Below are positions 39,801 to 58,476 of a stretch of DNA of 64,000 bases, in pieces. Position 1 is the first letter of the stretch. Every line of letters begins with the position of its first letter. The stretch spans positions 36,099,249 through 36,163,248 of the forward strand of contig OZ038423.1 in the NCBI GenBank assembly GCA_964036155.1. Direction: 5' to 3'. A program made the position numbers and the translations under genes. Source of the stretch: Diploscapter coronatus. Taxonomy: Eukaryota > Nematoda > Chromadorea > Rhabditida > Rhabditidae. Under the pieces are notes generated by a model. The model saw only the letters and a list, made by a program, of their open reading frames with translations, was not told where the DNA came from and made no database searches.

Positions 39801-41087
39801 AAACTCCCAATGCATTCTTTAAATTTCTCTTATCGAAGTCACGCTTTATCGTATTTTTTCTTATTTTTACTGCTGCTGAAAATTGCCGCCCGGGAAAATT
39901 TGCGAGTTTTTTTTTTCTAATTTTTATTTCTTTATTTCTCGATTCTTAAAATTAAATTTAACTTTCATCTAATATTTTTGCAATCCTCTAGTTTGTATTC
40001 TTAAACCTTGAAGCAATTTTTCGACTTTATTTTTCAAGTTCAAATTTTCGAGTTTTTCATTTTTTCTTCATCATCAAGCTTAAATGATTTATTTTTCTAA
40101 TAATAATTTTCAAGAGAGTCATTCTCTTATTATTTTTTATAAGATTTCTCTTGAACCCCAAAAATACCATCATCTAGCGCCAAATTCCATATCTTGCGCT
40201 AGAATTATACCATCATAATATTCGAAAATTCGATTTCGAAGATTTTTAAAAGTTTAGAAATTTTCAAGATCAAATTTTCCCGAGAAAGAAATTCATAAGA
40301 TCGAAATTTGAATTGTACCATCATCGCGCAACAAAATCATGCCTCAAAGTGTCTCATAATCCGAAGATTGTAGAATTTTTTGTCCATCTCGAAAAATTTC
40401 AACAAATTGTTTGAAAGTTTTCAAAATTTTCAACCTTTCATACGAGATGGTCTTTTTTGTCTACAAGTCTCTATAATTTGATCACGCGTTTTTTGTATTA
40501 TTTTAATTTTCTTCTTTTTAAGCGTAAATTTAATGCAAGTTACCTTTTGTATTTGGGTTAATTTTTTCTTATTTAATTTAATTTTTGTAATTTAGTGCCA
40601 GTGAAAATAAAGCGTGATTCAAAAATGTCAAGTGTCTAAGCTACTACACTACAACTAAATTAAAGGAAAACTAATTTTGCATGCTTAATTTAGTTTATGG
40701 TTTATTCAAATTTCAAAACAATTTCCGATAACTTGTGATAATTTCAACAAGGAGTCTAAAATGATTTTTCTCAAATAAAATTATTAAAATCGACCCGACG
40801 ACTCACTTAAAAATGACAACAAAACTTAAATGTTTCAACAAGATAATAGTTTTCTGTCTAGTAGAGTCCAAACAAATCCAACCGTCCAATTTTATGCCAG
40901 AATTTTTAAATTTCGATTTTTACCGGATACATTTCTGTAAAAATTAGTTTTATCCATAATTACCGTTTCTTATCATGATATTTGCAAATATCATCTTTAA
41001 TAAGTATTTTTTTAATTCAAATAATCATAATGTGATTTTTATAGGAAAATGACTTACTTCAATTTTTCTAAATTCGATTCATCCTTT
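36861..41087. other. long AT-rich stretch between convergent genes
   Basis: It holds the 3' ends of the PNRC-like gene and RtcB. It is strongly T-rich on the plus strand. An AATAAA at about 40605 could end a very long PNRC 3' UTR. A minus-strand open frame at 38621-38860 (KIVFAISNLHKYTRVMVC) has protein-like pattern but no upstream ATG. Nothing else is supported. Confidence 0.35.
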
Positions 41088-44000
41088 GATAACGGCGATG
41101 GGGCGGAGTTTGACGGTCTTCCTGGAAATACCTCCTGCATCGCACGTGTCCACCACGTCCGTCACGTTCTTGTACGATTCTTAAATTCAAAATATCGATA
41201 ATTTTAGAAGTTTATCTTTTATATAAAATTATGTTTCAGAAGTTCCATACATTTTAAACTTTCTATATTTCAATATCTGGGCAGTGCTTTGCCCACTCTT
41301 TGCTTTGTTCGGTGAGGCCCTCTAAAAATTGACTCAAAAAGCGATTTTTCTAACTCTGCATAAAATTTGCTGAAAATATTTAAGAGAATTTTTCAGTAAA
41401 GAAATATTTTTAAAATAATACAACAGTTTTTCTGAAAAAAATGACGCCGGACAACTCAAAGCACTGGTTGGACGAAGTAGAATCGAATAAAAATTCAAAT
41501 TAACCGTCTGTGCTTCAAAGACCTTTGAAATATGAGGCATTGATAGTGCAATAATTTATCGATAATAAAAATTATCTTGTTTGAGTTTATAAAAGTTAAA
41601 CTACGAATAAATGGTAGTTCTGTGTTCAACAGAATAAAAAAGTAAAAATAAAATCAAAATCACCGGGTGCCTCCTCCATGACGAGTTTGGGCGAGGCGAT
41701 TCGGATGGAGATGTTCTTCTTGTTGAGATTCTCCATCACAGAGTCCCACGTGATCGTTCGACGCGACTTCGCTCGGGACAAGGCGCGACCCTGAAAATGC
41801 CTAATTTATGAAAAATATCGATTTCAGAAAGCTCGCACAGCGATTTTATCTTTAAAAACCTTAAAAGTATTAGCGTACTGACTATGATGATACCTTCAAT
41901 ATAATAAGTACATAGAGTTTTCGTAAAGCTACTTTTCACTCAGCTTTCTTTAATAGGTTTAAAAAAATCGTTTTAAAAAATGTGTTAAAATTCTAGATTC
42001 AGGGTTTGATTGATAAAACGTTACAACTTATCAGATAGCAATTTTAAAAAATGTCTTACAGCTCCATGGCAGGTGGTCCCGAAGGTCTCGACCATTCCCC
42101 TTTCCGTGCCAGTCAAAACATAGCTGCACGTGCCCATGCTGCCTCCGATGAGGACAGGCTGACCGGTGAGCTGATAGTCCAGAGGAATCAGCGGGTGGTG
42201 CGCGGGGAAGGCGCGGGTCGCGCCTGAATGTGAAAATTATTCGTCATTTTTTTTTATTATAAATTATATATATCTAATATAATTGTGAATTCGATATAAA
42301 TTTCTCTTTCAGCGTTTATTTCCATTTGGAAAAAAACACTTCGAGATTAGTTTTTAATAGATGTTTTATTGAAAAAAAAATCATTCAATTGGACACACCC
42401 CGACAATACATTTTTTAAAAATATTATTTGTTTGAAACCTATTTTCTCAAAATGAAAAAAAAACCTTTTCTATGCACACAAAGGAGTCGGGGTCTGCCGT
42501 TGATCAGGTGCTCCTCCATTTTGGCGACGTTGTGCGAGACGTCATAGATCATCTGCAAACAAAATACTGATAAAAACAAAAAGAAACATCGTGGAAAATA
42601 ATTGCATTTTGTCCAACCGAAAATTCCCACATTTATGGAATAGTAAGAAATATATTCGAGAAAAAGATGATATTTTTCGTTGAAACATTTGTAGAAAATA
42701 CCTGCATATCTAAATCATCCGGGGCCATGTCGAAGACCCGCGAGAAGGCCTGTCGCACGCAGAATGTCATGCACGAACGATTGACCCACGCGAAATTCGC
42801 TGCGGCCGCCATTCCCGACAAATAGTCCTGGCCTCAAGTATTTATCTTGAATGTTTCTCAAGATTTTCAAGAATTATTGCTAGTTGGAATTCGAGATACC
42901 TACAATGAAATCTCCTTACCCTCTTTAGAGTTGATCCTAGCACAAGCGAGCTGTTTGTCGTTGACAACGATGCCGTCTCTGGCCATAGCCTTCTCCATCT
43001 CGACAAGTGAATCCGTTGCCACTTGGTGACCCAGTCCGCGACTTCCGCAGTGCAACATCACAACAACTTGGCCTCAAAATACAAATTATACAAATTTGTC
43101 ATTTCGTATGCTTCAAAGAGTTAGAATGTGAAATTTCCTCCTAAAAGAAATAATAGTAGTATCACTTTAGCTTCAAGCTTATAAATAAAAAAATATTGTT
43201 CTACAGAATGGTTGTGATATGCATCAAAGGAATTTGATATTCTGTCACTATTGAAATCAAACAGTATTTCGATCCCTGGGTTATGACCATTGCAAATTTC
43301 TAGCTGACAGATAAGAAGGCCAAAGATTTTCTTAAGATATTTCAGAAAGCCTTACAATAGCTCAACGAAAGTAGCTACTATTCGTTCGTCGATGCAGTAT
43401 AAACAAATAAAAATCCTACCCAGCTCATCGATGCCCATTTTGGAGGCGGCGTGTTTGTCGTAGATCTCGTCGATCACCTGCACCTCCGCGTAGTGATTAC
43501 CCGCGCCCAGGGTTCCAAGCTGCAAAATTTTAATCTTCAAAAAATTATCACATATTTGATTTTATCATTATTTTATAAATTTGGTAAAGTTAGCCGTCTG
43601 TGGTTTCTTGAATTATAATTTACTTATGAAACTGACTCGAATATCATCCACTAGTCTAATTTAATACTGTGTTATTCATCATCTAGTTTATATGTTTCAA
43701 TAAAGTTTTAGCAGTCATTATTCACAATTCAATGGCAAATTTATATTATGTTAAATTACTTTCAACTTTAATCGAGCCACTCTAATGTAGAATAATTTGT
43801 CCAATTCATTTCGTATGTTTCAAAATATTTACAAGAAAGATATGAATTACAAAATTCAATATGCACGGTCTTACGAGCCTTAGCTTTTGAGAACGTTCTG
43901 TATTTTCCTTAACTGTGAGCAGAGAAAAAGAAAACTCTGTCTCTCGTTTTCTCATTATTCTCAAAAGGTAAGACTGGTAACGTCGTTATTAAGAAAAGCT

Positions 44001-46262
44001 CTCTAACCTGTGGCAATCCCCTCTTCTTGGCCCTCGTGGAGACCTTGCTTGCATCTGCCTGCAGCATCCTGCCGTACTCCTCGCAATGCTCCTTGTCTTC
44101 CACCCACGAATAGCCCTCGCGCAACGTCCAATCCATTCCCATTTCCAGACATCTGAACGATTCTTATTTAAAACCGTAATTTCAGAAGTTTTTCGAAAAA
44201 AGGAAAGGCAACTATGTAGTCCACTTTTCTTTTCATATTATTACCAATAAAAACCGAATAATGATTTAGTTATGTTTCACAGAGCATTTGAAACAAAGAT
44301 CAGCACAAGCCATGCAATCCCTTTCTAAAACTACTTTTCATTTGATCTGCACAAAATTATAGTAGAAAATAACAAATTTCAATACGTTTCAAAAAATTAT
44401 ATATTATAAAGGGCTTTGAACAACCGCTGTTGGAAAAAGGAAAAGAGGAACAATTAAATAAGGTAATTTTGAAATAACGTGATGACGCGAGGAAATGCAC
44501 TAGAGTTAGGGATGGGCGAGGAAAGGAAAGTAGGGAGAAATAGTGCGGGCAAAGATAACTCACGTCCCCATGTCATCCCGTCATTTCTCAGTTGCCATTA
44601 AATAATAAAGCCATTTTTTCGAATTAAAAATAACCCACTCGATCAGGTCCTTTGCGTTCATCGGAATCGCGCCCCTCGAGCCGACGCCCACAGGGATGTG
44701 ATCGAACAGGGCTTGGGCCAGCTGCTCCTGAACATTCTCATTTATTTCTTAGCCCTCAAAATACTCTAAATCAAATCAGTTGACTAACAAAATCACTGGA
44801 ATAAATGAAAATCTTAAAGCACATAAATCTCATTCTAGTCACCTATTACCCAATAGTTTTTGAAGCATAAATATAAAATTCGAAATGTCTGAAAAATTGG
44901 AACCTTGACAGGCAGCACATCGTCCTCGAAGAGATTCGTTCGGATCAGACGCACGCCGCAATTGATGTCGAAGCCGACGCCTCCTTAATTTTTTAAATAA
45001 ATAAACTTTAAAAAATTATCTAAAAATCGTACAAATTGTAAATTTCAATTTTGATTCTGATTTCAGGTGGGTCTATAATTTTCAAAACTAATTTTTTAAT
45101 TTGCAAAATTTAGGTTTTCGTGAAAAGTAAGTAAGTTTCAAAGTTCCTTCATAAGAAATGTTAAACCTACATTCTGATTTGAACTTGTTTTCTCAATTCT
45201 GGCTGCGTAATTTTTCCTCCCCAACAGTGAATTGTAATGATTCCTTCCAAAGCGAGAAAGTGTTTTGAGAAGAAAGATTACGCAGTCCGGAATTGTTGGT
45301 TACCTGGTGAAATAACGGAGTCCTTGTTGGCGACGTCGAACGCAGCGATGTTTCCGATAGAGAAGCCGTAGCCGGAGTGGATATCAGGGAGGCCGATCTG
45401 AAAAAGAATAAAATAAAAAAGCAAATTTATAATTTCGAAAAATGACCACATCATCAAATAATCCGAAACCCTGTCTAACATATCAGTTTTGTCATTAGGA
45501 AATTTTCAGAAATGCAAAGATTTGAACAAATGTCTCACCGAATGACCGACAATTCCCGGCAACGCAGCCACGTTAGCGACCTGACGAACAGCGGGCAGGA
45601 AACCACCAACGCCTAAATGAAAAGTGAATTAATTAGAAAATGGGGTCTTCTGTATTTACAGACGGGTAGGGATAATAGGGGATGTAGGAAGTGAGAAGGA
45701 ACAAGAAAAAAACCGTCTGTGTGTCATCCGTCTACAGATACAAGGGGTTGAATAATTGGGAAATGAACGTCTAGTCGAAAGTTATATCAAAATTACAATT
45801 CACGGAGAAAGATACATTTTGACTGAAACATAAGAGAAAATGGACGATTTCATTTTTTAGAAATTTATCAGACCAACCTCCTCCATCAACAGCCATTTTC
45901 AACTCATCGAACATGGATTTTTCGAGTCCCTCGTTGACGTAGAAACGGCCTTCCACCTGGAAGAAAAGCTAGTTTTGAAATGTTTCACAAGTTCTATAAG
46001 ATTTATTTGCGATTCTTCAGCTGATTATTTCAGCAACTTAAGGGGATTATTTCGAAAAAAAAACCATCCTTTGTGAAATCATGATCAAGTCATTTTTCAA
46101 AAATTGTAGAAGATCTGTACTCGTCTCGCATTTTATGCTTTTCCTAGAATAAAATGCTTCCAAACTCACGTTCATATTGGGGACGAACCCTTTTTTGATC
46201 TGGAACTTGACATCAGAAAGTCGATTAATGAAAGCGCACTCTTCCTCGTATGTGCGAGGCAT
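41088..46262 (-). CDS. rtcb-1: RNA-splicing ligase RtcB (tRNA ligase catalytic subunit)
   Basis: About fourteen exons on the minus strand, from ATG at 46262 to TGA at 41088, cover the whole RtcB family. The order is [18 protein letters not shown], the GVGGFLP block, [28 protein letters not shown] with the metal-binding Cys, MFDHIP-type [90 protein letters not shown] with the guanylylated His, [12 protein letters not shown], and the ending SYKNVTDVV...LRPIAVIKG. RtcB joins 2',3'-cyclic phosphate and 5'-hydroxyl RNA ends using GTP and manganese. It acts in tRNA splicing and in xbp-1 mRNA splicing during the unfolded protein response. Catalytic residues look intact. Ser is replaced by Cys in the HSGSRG motif. 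Three acceptors are unusual (see findings). Confidence 0.95.
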
Positions 46263-47516
46263 CTTACTGAAAACAACACCCAACTAACAGTTAATTAGCT
46301 AATTAAAGCAGCTTTCACATGTAATTATGGTAGTTAAACCAATTGTCTTGTGAATACTATATTATATAGACATAATTTTGAATTAAATTTTTTTTAATTT
46401 TATGAATTCTTTTCGGTGGATCGATTTTTTAATAAAAATCACAAACGAAATGACGACAATGACGTAGCAAAGGATGAAATGAACAGAAATGGGACGAATT
46501 TTTTGATACATAGCCGAAACGGCTTTGAAAGAGGCACTAGATCTTGGAAATTTAGAAATTAAAGCAAGATTTTCGGAAAATGATACCTTTAAAACTCAAT
46601 AAAGTACGCAATAAATGTAATACAGAGGGAACTTCGAAAATCTCGTTTTTTGCCGTAATTATTTACATCAATTATACTAATTATCGAAATTACCTGAGCT
46701 AATTAACGCTAATTGACTATCGATTTACATAGTAAAAATGGTAAAACTCTTGAAATTAAAGTGGTATCTATGAAAAGAAAATTAATGAAAGAAAACGAAA
46801 AGTTCATAAAAATGATAAGAAAAAACTCCGACGAGTTGAAAGATAGGTACAAAAACCCGGAATTTTTGTCTAAATATAACTAGAAAGGATTTCACGATCA
46901 AAAATGGATAAGTCAAAAATCACGACATTGGATAATGACAATGTGAAATGATGAAAATCAATGAGTTTTTAAATCTGAGTAAAAATAGGTAAAAATCTCG
47001 ATAAAATGCGAGAAAAATGCCTAGAGACTGGTGAAAAATCCTATCAAATCATATTGCGCAATATTGCAATTTTCTTAAGTCTCATTTCAAAATATCGATT
47101 TTTAACAAGATCTTGAAATGAGTAAGGTTCACAACGAATTCATAAGTATCACCTGGAAGAAATAATCTCATCAATAGAACTTAAAGGTTTTTTCTTAATT
47201 TTGATAAAATAGAAGTTGATAGAATCAAGTGATTCTTGTCGGGTGAAACATCAGTTTTTCAAGAAACTTATCGAACTTGGAAAAGTTTCAGTAAAAAAGA
47301 CCTTTTCCAAATTTTCAAAATCGAAATTTAACCGTATCCATAAGCATAGAAACTATCGTTCTTGTTTTCTTTTATTGAAAATCCTATTTTTTTAGGAAAT
47401 TTGTGAAAATAGCGAAATAACAGTCTCGATTTAGAAAATAGGCCACTTTTCTTTTCATATGATCATTTTCTAAGTCATTACCCCATTATCTCGTTACACT
47501 TTCAGATTTGCCTATT
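46263..47516. other. spacer between RSPRY1 and RtcB
   Basis: This is 1.25 kb of AT-rich DNA with no ORF of note. The RtcB ATG lies four bases behind TTTTCAG, a likely spliced-leader site. The gap is larger than usual inside nematode operons, so operon membership is not supported. Confidence 0.4.
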
Positions 47517-54159
<6,643 letters not shown>

Positions 54160-55470
54160 GTGTTTAGATGTTTAGATGGGAGAAATGATAAATCGTTCTA
54201 GAACATTAGAGAGGAAGGAGTCGAGTAATCAAGATGGAAAAGAAATAAGTGTTGAGTGATAACAAAAATGAGAAAAAATAAGAGAAAGTAAGAAATCAGA
54301 AGAATGAGAAAGTACGAAAATCATAGAGGCAAGAAAAGAAGTTAGACAAAAAATGATTACATGATTGGCGTTAACTGTCAACACGTGCATCGAATCGTCA
54401 GGCGCACGCTCTATGTTTAGAAAGGGAATAGTATGGGAAAATAAGAGGAAAAGAAAAAATGATAAGAAGAAATAGCATATAATTTAGAGAAACAAAGAAG
54501 GAAAATTATCAGAAGCGAAATAGCGCATGAAAAGGAGAGTAGAAGAAAAACACGATAAAGAAACACCATGAAAAGTTATAGAGGAAAAGAAGGCTAATTA
54601 GAGAAGATAGTATTTTGAAGTAATAGATAGATGCAGAAGGTCATTATCAGTGTTCTAAGCCGCCAAAATGTGAGACCTATAGCAATTTGGTGGTAAACAT
54701 TATGGAAGAAGAACATGGGGGAGTCTTTTTGAAAAATCAAATATCGTCATTTCGAAGAAAAGAATGTTTTCGCTTCAATAAAAAATGCTGTTTCTTCGGA
54801 AAACATTGTTTCTAGAACAAAATAACGATGAAAAAATGTTTCTCTCAACTTCATACGCTTTTTACCGAATAAAATGATTTTTGAACAAATTAAAGGAAAC
54901 TAAGAGAACTATGCATTTTTTTCAGAATATACAATTTTTTCAGGAAAAAATGATGAAATGTTTGAAAATTTGTTCTCTCAAAACCAACATTATTTCCACG
55001 AATAAAGTGGCAAAAGTATGAAACCTCGCCACTCGATGAAAATGAAGAAGAAGCAGCGTGAGGCAGAATGGTGGAATGCAGGAGGGCATCAAATAATGAA
55101 ACCGGCCTGCACATCAACACACTCACTGAGAGGCCGTTCAATAGGTTGAAAAGGTAGAAACCAAAATCAGCTACTCCAGCCAGTTTTCCAGACCTAGCCT
55201 TCAGCATGCGAATAGAGATGTTCCCTCTTACTCTCTAGGCATTCGCAGGCTGACTAATGAAGGGAAATCAAACTGACAGCCAATGATGATGGTGTCCATA
55301 CTCGGTGGAATAATTTGATAATTGAAGAGTAAAAATGAATGTTTACAGAGTAGCACCGAGTCTGAAATATGCTCAAACATTGGCTAATGTGTGTTTATCA
55401 GTATAAAATAAAATGTTTCTCTTGTAAATAATTTAACGTTTTCCTTCTATACTTTTAAAACTTTTATCAT
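54160..55470. other. intergenic region between RSPRY1 and the kinase array
   Basis: Mostly purine-rich AT DNA (54240-54620) with no supported gene. An open minus-strand frame at 54890-55207 lacks recognisable content. Confidence 0.35.
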
Positions 55471-55820
55471 ATGATAGGAAGTGATCTGATGAATATTTGG
55501 CATGAGTCATTGACCTTGAGAAAAAGTAAACACTTCAGAAAGGATATTTGGACGATAGGCGTCATCTTCGACGAAATATACATTGCACCGAAAGATATGT
55601 CCGACGATATTTTGGACATTCGCACGAGGGTCGACAGAGGGCATCTACTCAGTTTGCCAAGAAGATTCTCAGAAGCGGTCAGTTATATTTAGACATAGAC
55701 GATTGGTATGATTGATAATCTTAGGACAACAAATGGTTGAACAAGATGGTAACTAAAAATCCGGATAATCGCATGACCTCGGGTCAGGTTTACGGAGAAG
55801 CTTGCTGGAAGCCTTTCTAA
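55471..55820 (+). pseudogene. kinase C-lobe remnant A
   Basis: The segment starts near the activation loop, where the expected APE is degraded to WHES. It continues through DIWTIGVIF, RRFSEA (exon end 55677), and a last exon 55725-55820 (WLNKMVTKNPDNRMTS ... WKPF stop). No ATP-binding lobe or catalytic loop precedes it. An AATAAA follows at 55906. It is best read as the tail of a former kinase gene of the array. Confidence 0.7.
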
Positions 55821-55936
55821 GGATAACAGAAACTGCACTTTTATCTTTGTGAATATAATAGAGTTAATATTTTGTTCAGTCTTCATAAATTGTATGTAAA
55901 GTTTCAATAAAGCTGATATGTTGAAATAGTATAACT

Positions 55937-56300
55937 TTGGTTGGTTTGTTAGAAAGAGTCATGAAATGGAACGATGCCAATTTTATCAAGTGGCCAGATC
56001 CGTCATCATCGCATCGGAAACCTCCCGCTGTCTTCCGTCAGGAAGAAATAGTATTGGAAACGAGAGAGCAAAAACGGGAAGTTCCCGATGTGTTGATGGA
56101 TACGACTACAGATCAAAGAAAGAAATTCCCTCTATCATTCGCTGCCATTTTGCAAGTAAGCAATTGCCATAAGATTAGCAATGGTTTGAAATGCCAAGGC
56201 ATGGAGTCTGACGTTTACAGCGTACGGCTCACAGATCAATAATTGCGTTCGGGTTTCGAAACTACCATTTTTATCAGATTTTTGAAAGCCGCTTAGTTTC
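55937..56300 (+). repeat. conserved 5' flank of kinase 1 (direct repeat of 57989-58340)
   Basis: About 350 bp are highly similar in the two units, from GTTGGTTTGTTAGAAAGAGT through GATCAATAATTGC. Long frames are open in copy 1, but a 4-base insertion in copy 2 changes the frame. Regulatory or 5' untranslated DNA is therefore more likely than coding. Confidence 0.7.
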
Positions 56301-56419
56301 TTACTATTCATTATTCTTTCTTCATCAATACCAACATGTCCTAGATAGATATAATCTTCCAAGTGGATTGCAGGAGAGCTGAATGAACTTTTTATAATAA
56401 AAGCGTCTTCAGTGCTACC

Positions 56420-57573
56420 ATGCATTCCGGCGATATTATCAAAAGTCCCAATGGTCAGTACGAAATCGATCGACGACTGGGTAATGGTGCATTTGGTATT
56501 GTCTATCTCACCAAGTTCCGTCCACCAAACAATTTCTCGAGATCCAAGAAGATTGCTGTCAAGAAAGTCGAAATCGATAACAATCCAGACTACTTGGACA
56601 TCGGATCGTGTTTGCAAGAGGCCCGGATCATGAAGCAGTTTTCTGATCAATCCCGGAACAACCACATCGTTCAGTACTTCGAATCGTTTATTAGAGGAGG
56701 TATTTTGGAATTTTTTTTTGCGAAAATCAATGAATTGCAGAATGGCGAAATGCCTTGTTACAGAGGGAGAGTAGGCAGAGATAGTGTGGAAAAGAGAATT
56801 GCATCATTTCACCAAATAGACGAATGAATTTTGTCATTTCACCATTTACAGGTTGCCTGTACATAGCCATGGAGTACTGTTCGAATGGGGACTTGGCGAG
56901 TCGGATTGAAGATAAACGCGAAACAGGTACTATATCTTTCGTCACTTGGATTAAATTTAGCCCTGAGGGTTAAAATGATAAGAACCAAATTTAAAACAAT
57001 TTAGAGTATGCTTATAGGAAGTCGATTCAACCGTTCGGTCATCTATGACTACATCTATCAAATTGCCAATGGAATTGAGGCGCTACATCGATTCGGTATC
57101 GTGCATCGCGACTTGAAACCTGCGAATATTTTAATGGACCGCGAAGGGAACAGAGACATGCTCAAAATAACCGACTTCGGATTAGCAAAGTTATTGAATA
57201 ACCAAAAATCTGGTAGATATTACCCGAGAGTCTACGGAACTCCCCTCTACATGGCACCGGAACAGGAAGATGGCGAACCATGCACCAAAGCAGTCGATAA
57301 CTGGGCGATTGGGATCATCTTCTACCAACTCGCCATCGCTCCTGATGAGTTTATAGATCAAGAACGATATTCTATCATCAACAACCACAGGAATAGCCTG
57401 CCCGATAGATTCCCCGAAGAGGTGATTATTGTTAATTCCTTGAATAATTTGACCAAATAAGCTAATTTTAGGATGAAGATTGGTTCGACAAGATGACCGC
57501 ATTATATCCAAACCAGAGAATGAGCCCACACAATATCAAAGCGACCGCCAGAAGAAGGAGGAATAATTCGTAG
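56420..57573 (+). CDS. small Ser/Thr protein kinase 1 (NEK-like)
   Basis: Four exons (56420-56699, 56852-56926, 57018-57421, 57472-57573) join in phase to 286 residues, almost only a kinase domain. Visible elements are the P-loop LGNGAFGIVYL, the Lys of IAVKKVE, the hinge MEYCSNGDL, the catalytic loop HRDLKPANIL, DFG in ITDFGLAKL, the activation-segment end GTPLYMAPEQ, and WAIGIIFYQL. A basic tail ends RRRRNNS. The Lys, Asp and DFG needed for catalysis are present, so it should be active. The GDLxxxI hinge and overall layout recall NEK kinases, but the subfamily is not certain. The ATG follows a CTTCAGTGCTACC leader-like site. It is tandem with kinase 2. Confidence 0.85.
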
Positions 57574-57659
57574 TTCTCTTTTAACTTCGATGATAAAACA
57601 TTCGAGGTTTCAGTTTTATCTTCAAAATTCGTTGAGAATAAAGAATTTTAAAACGATTT

Positions 57660-57885
57660 ATGATGCTTTTCAAACCAAGATGAAAACAATTCGCGACATA
57701 GTTAAAAGAGGCAGAAAAGTAATTCTACCAAAAAAAATTCCGGATGAGGTGGACATTTTTAGATTGAACGTTTTGAAAAAAAAATTGTAGGACGACAATG
57801 GTTGAACAAAATGGTAGCTAAAAATCCGGATAAACGCATGACTTCAGATCAGGTTTACGGAGAAGCGAGAGGAAAACCTTTCTAA
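57660..57885 (+). pseudogene. kinase C-lobe remnant B
   Basis: It starts only 87 bases after the stop of kinase 1. It matches remnant A: KMKTIRDIVKRGRK...LPKK, then the last exon (LNKMVAKNPDKRMTS...GKPF stop). Relative to A, one base is missing at GACGACAATGG, which shifts the frame just after the splice. AATAAA follows at 57958. Confidence 0.7.
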
Positions 57886-57988
57886 GAATAACAACCTGCA
57901 TTTTTATCTCTGAATAGTTTTCTCAAACAGTCTTCATAGATTGTATGTAAAGTTTTAAATAAAGCTGATATATTGAAATAGAATAACT

Positions 57989-58340
57989 TTGGTTGGTTTG
58001 TTAGAAAGAGTCATGAAATGGAACGATGCCAATTTTATCAAGTGGCCAGATCCGTCACCATCGCATCGGAAACCTCCCGCTGTCTTCCGTCAGGAAGAAA
58101 TAGTATTGAAAATGAGAGAGCAAAAGAAAACGGGAAGTTCCCGATGCGTTGATGGATACGACCACAGATCAAAGAAAGAAATTCCCTCTATCATTCGCTG
58201 CCATTTTGCAAGTAAGCAATTGCCATAAGATTAGCAATGCTTTGAAATGCTAAAGCATGGAGTCTGATGCCTATAGCGTACGGCTCACAGATCAATAATT
58301 GCATTCGAATTTCAAAACTCCACTATTTTTAGCAATCTTG
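57989..58340 (+). repeat. conserved 5' flank of kinase 2 (direct repeat of 55937-56300)
   Basis: This is the second copy of the flank. It differs from the first by scattered substitutions and a 4-base insertion near 58125 (CAAAAGAAAACGGG versus CAAAAACGGG). Confidence 0.7.
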
Positions 58341-58476
58341 AAATTTACCTAGCTCCCACTAGTCATTATTCTTTCTTCATCAAATTTATTTAGTGTTAGA
58401 CTAAATAACCCTTCATCAGGTAAGTTGCAGGTTAATTGGACGAGCCTCTACATTAAAGAATATTTCCAGTATTACC

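Noticed and set aside
55937..56242. Conserved ORF (about 100 residues) upstream of kinase 1
   Set aside because: The second copy carries a 4-base insertion that breaks the frame, so it is not maintained as protein.
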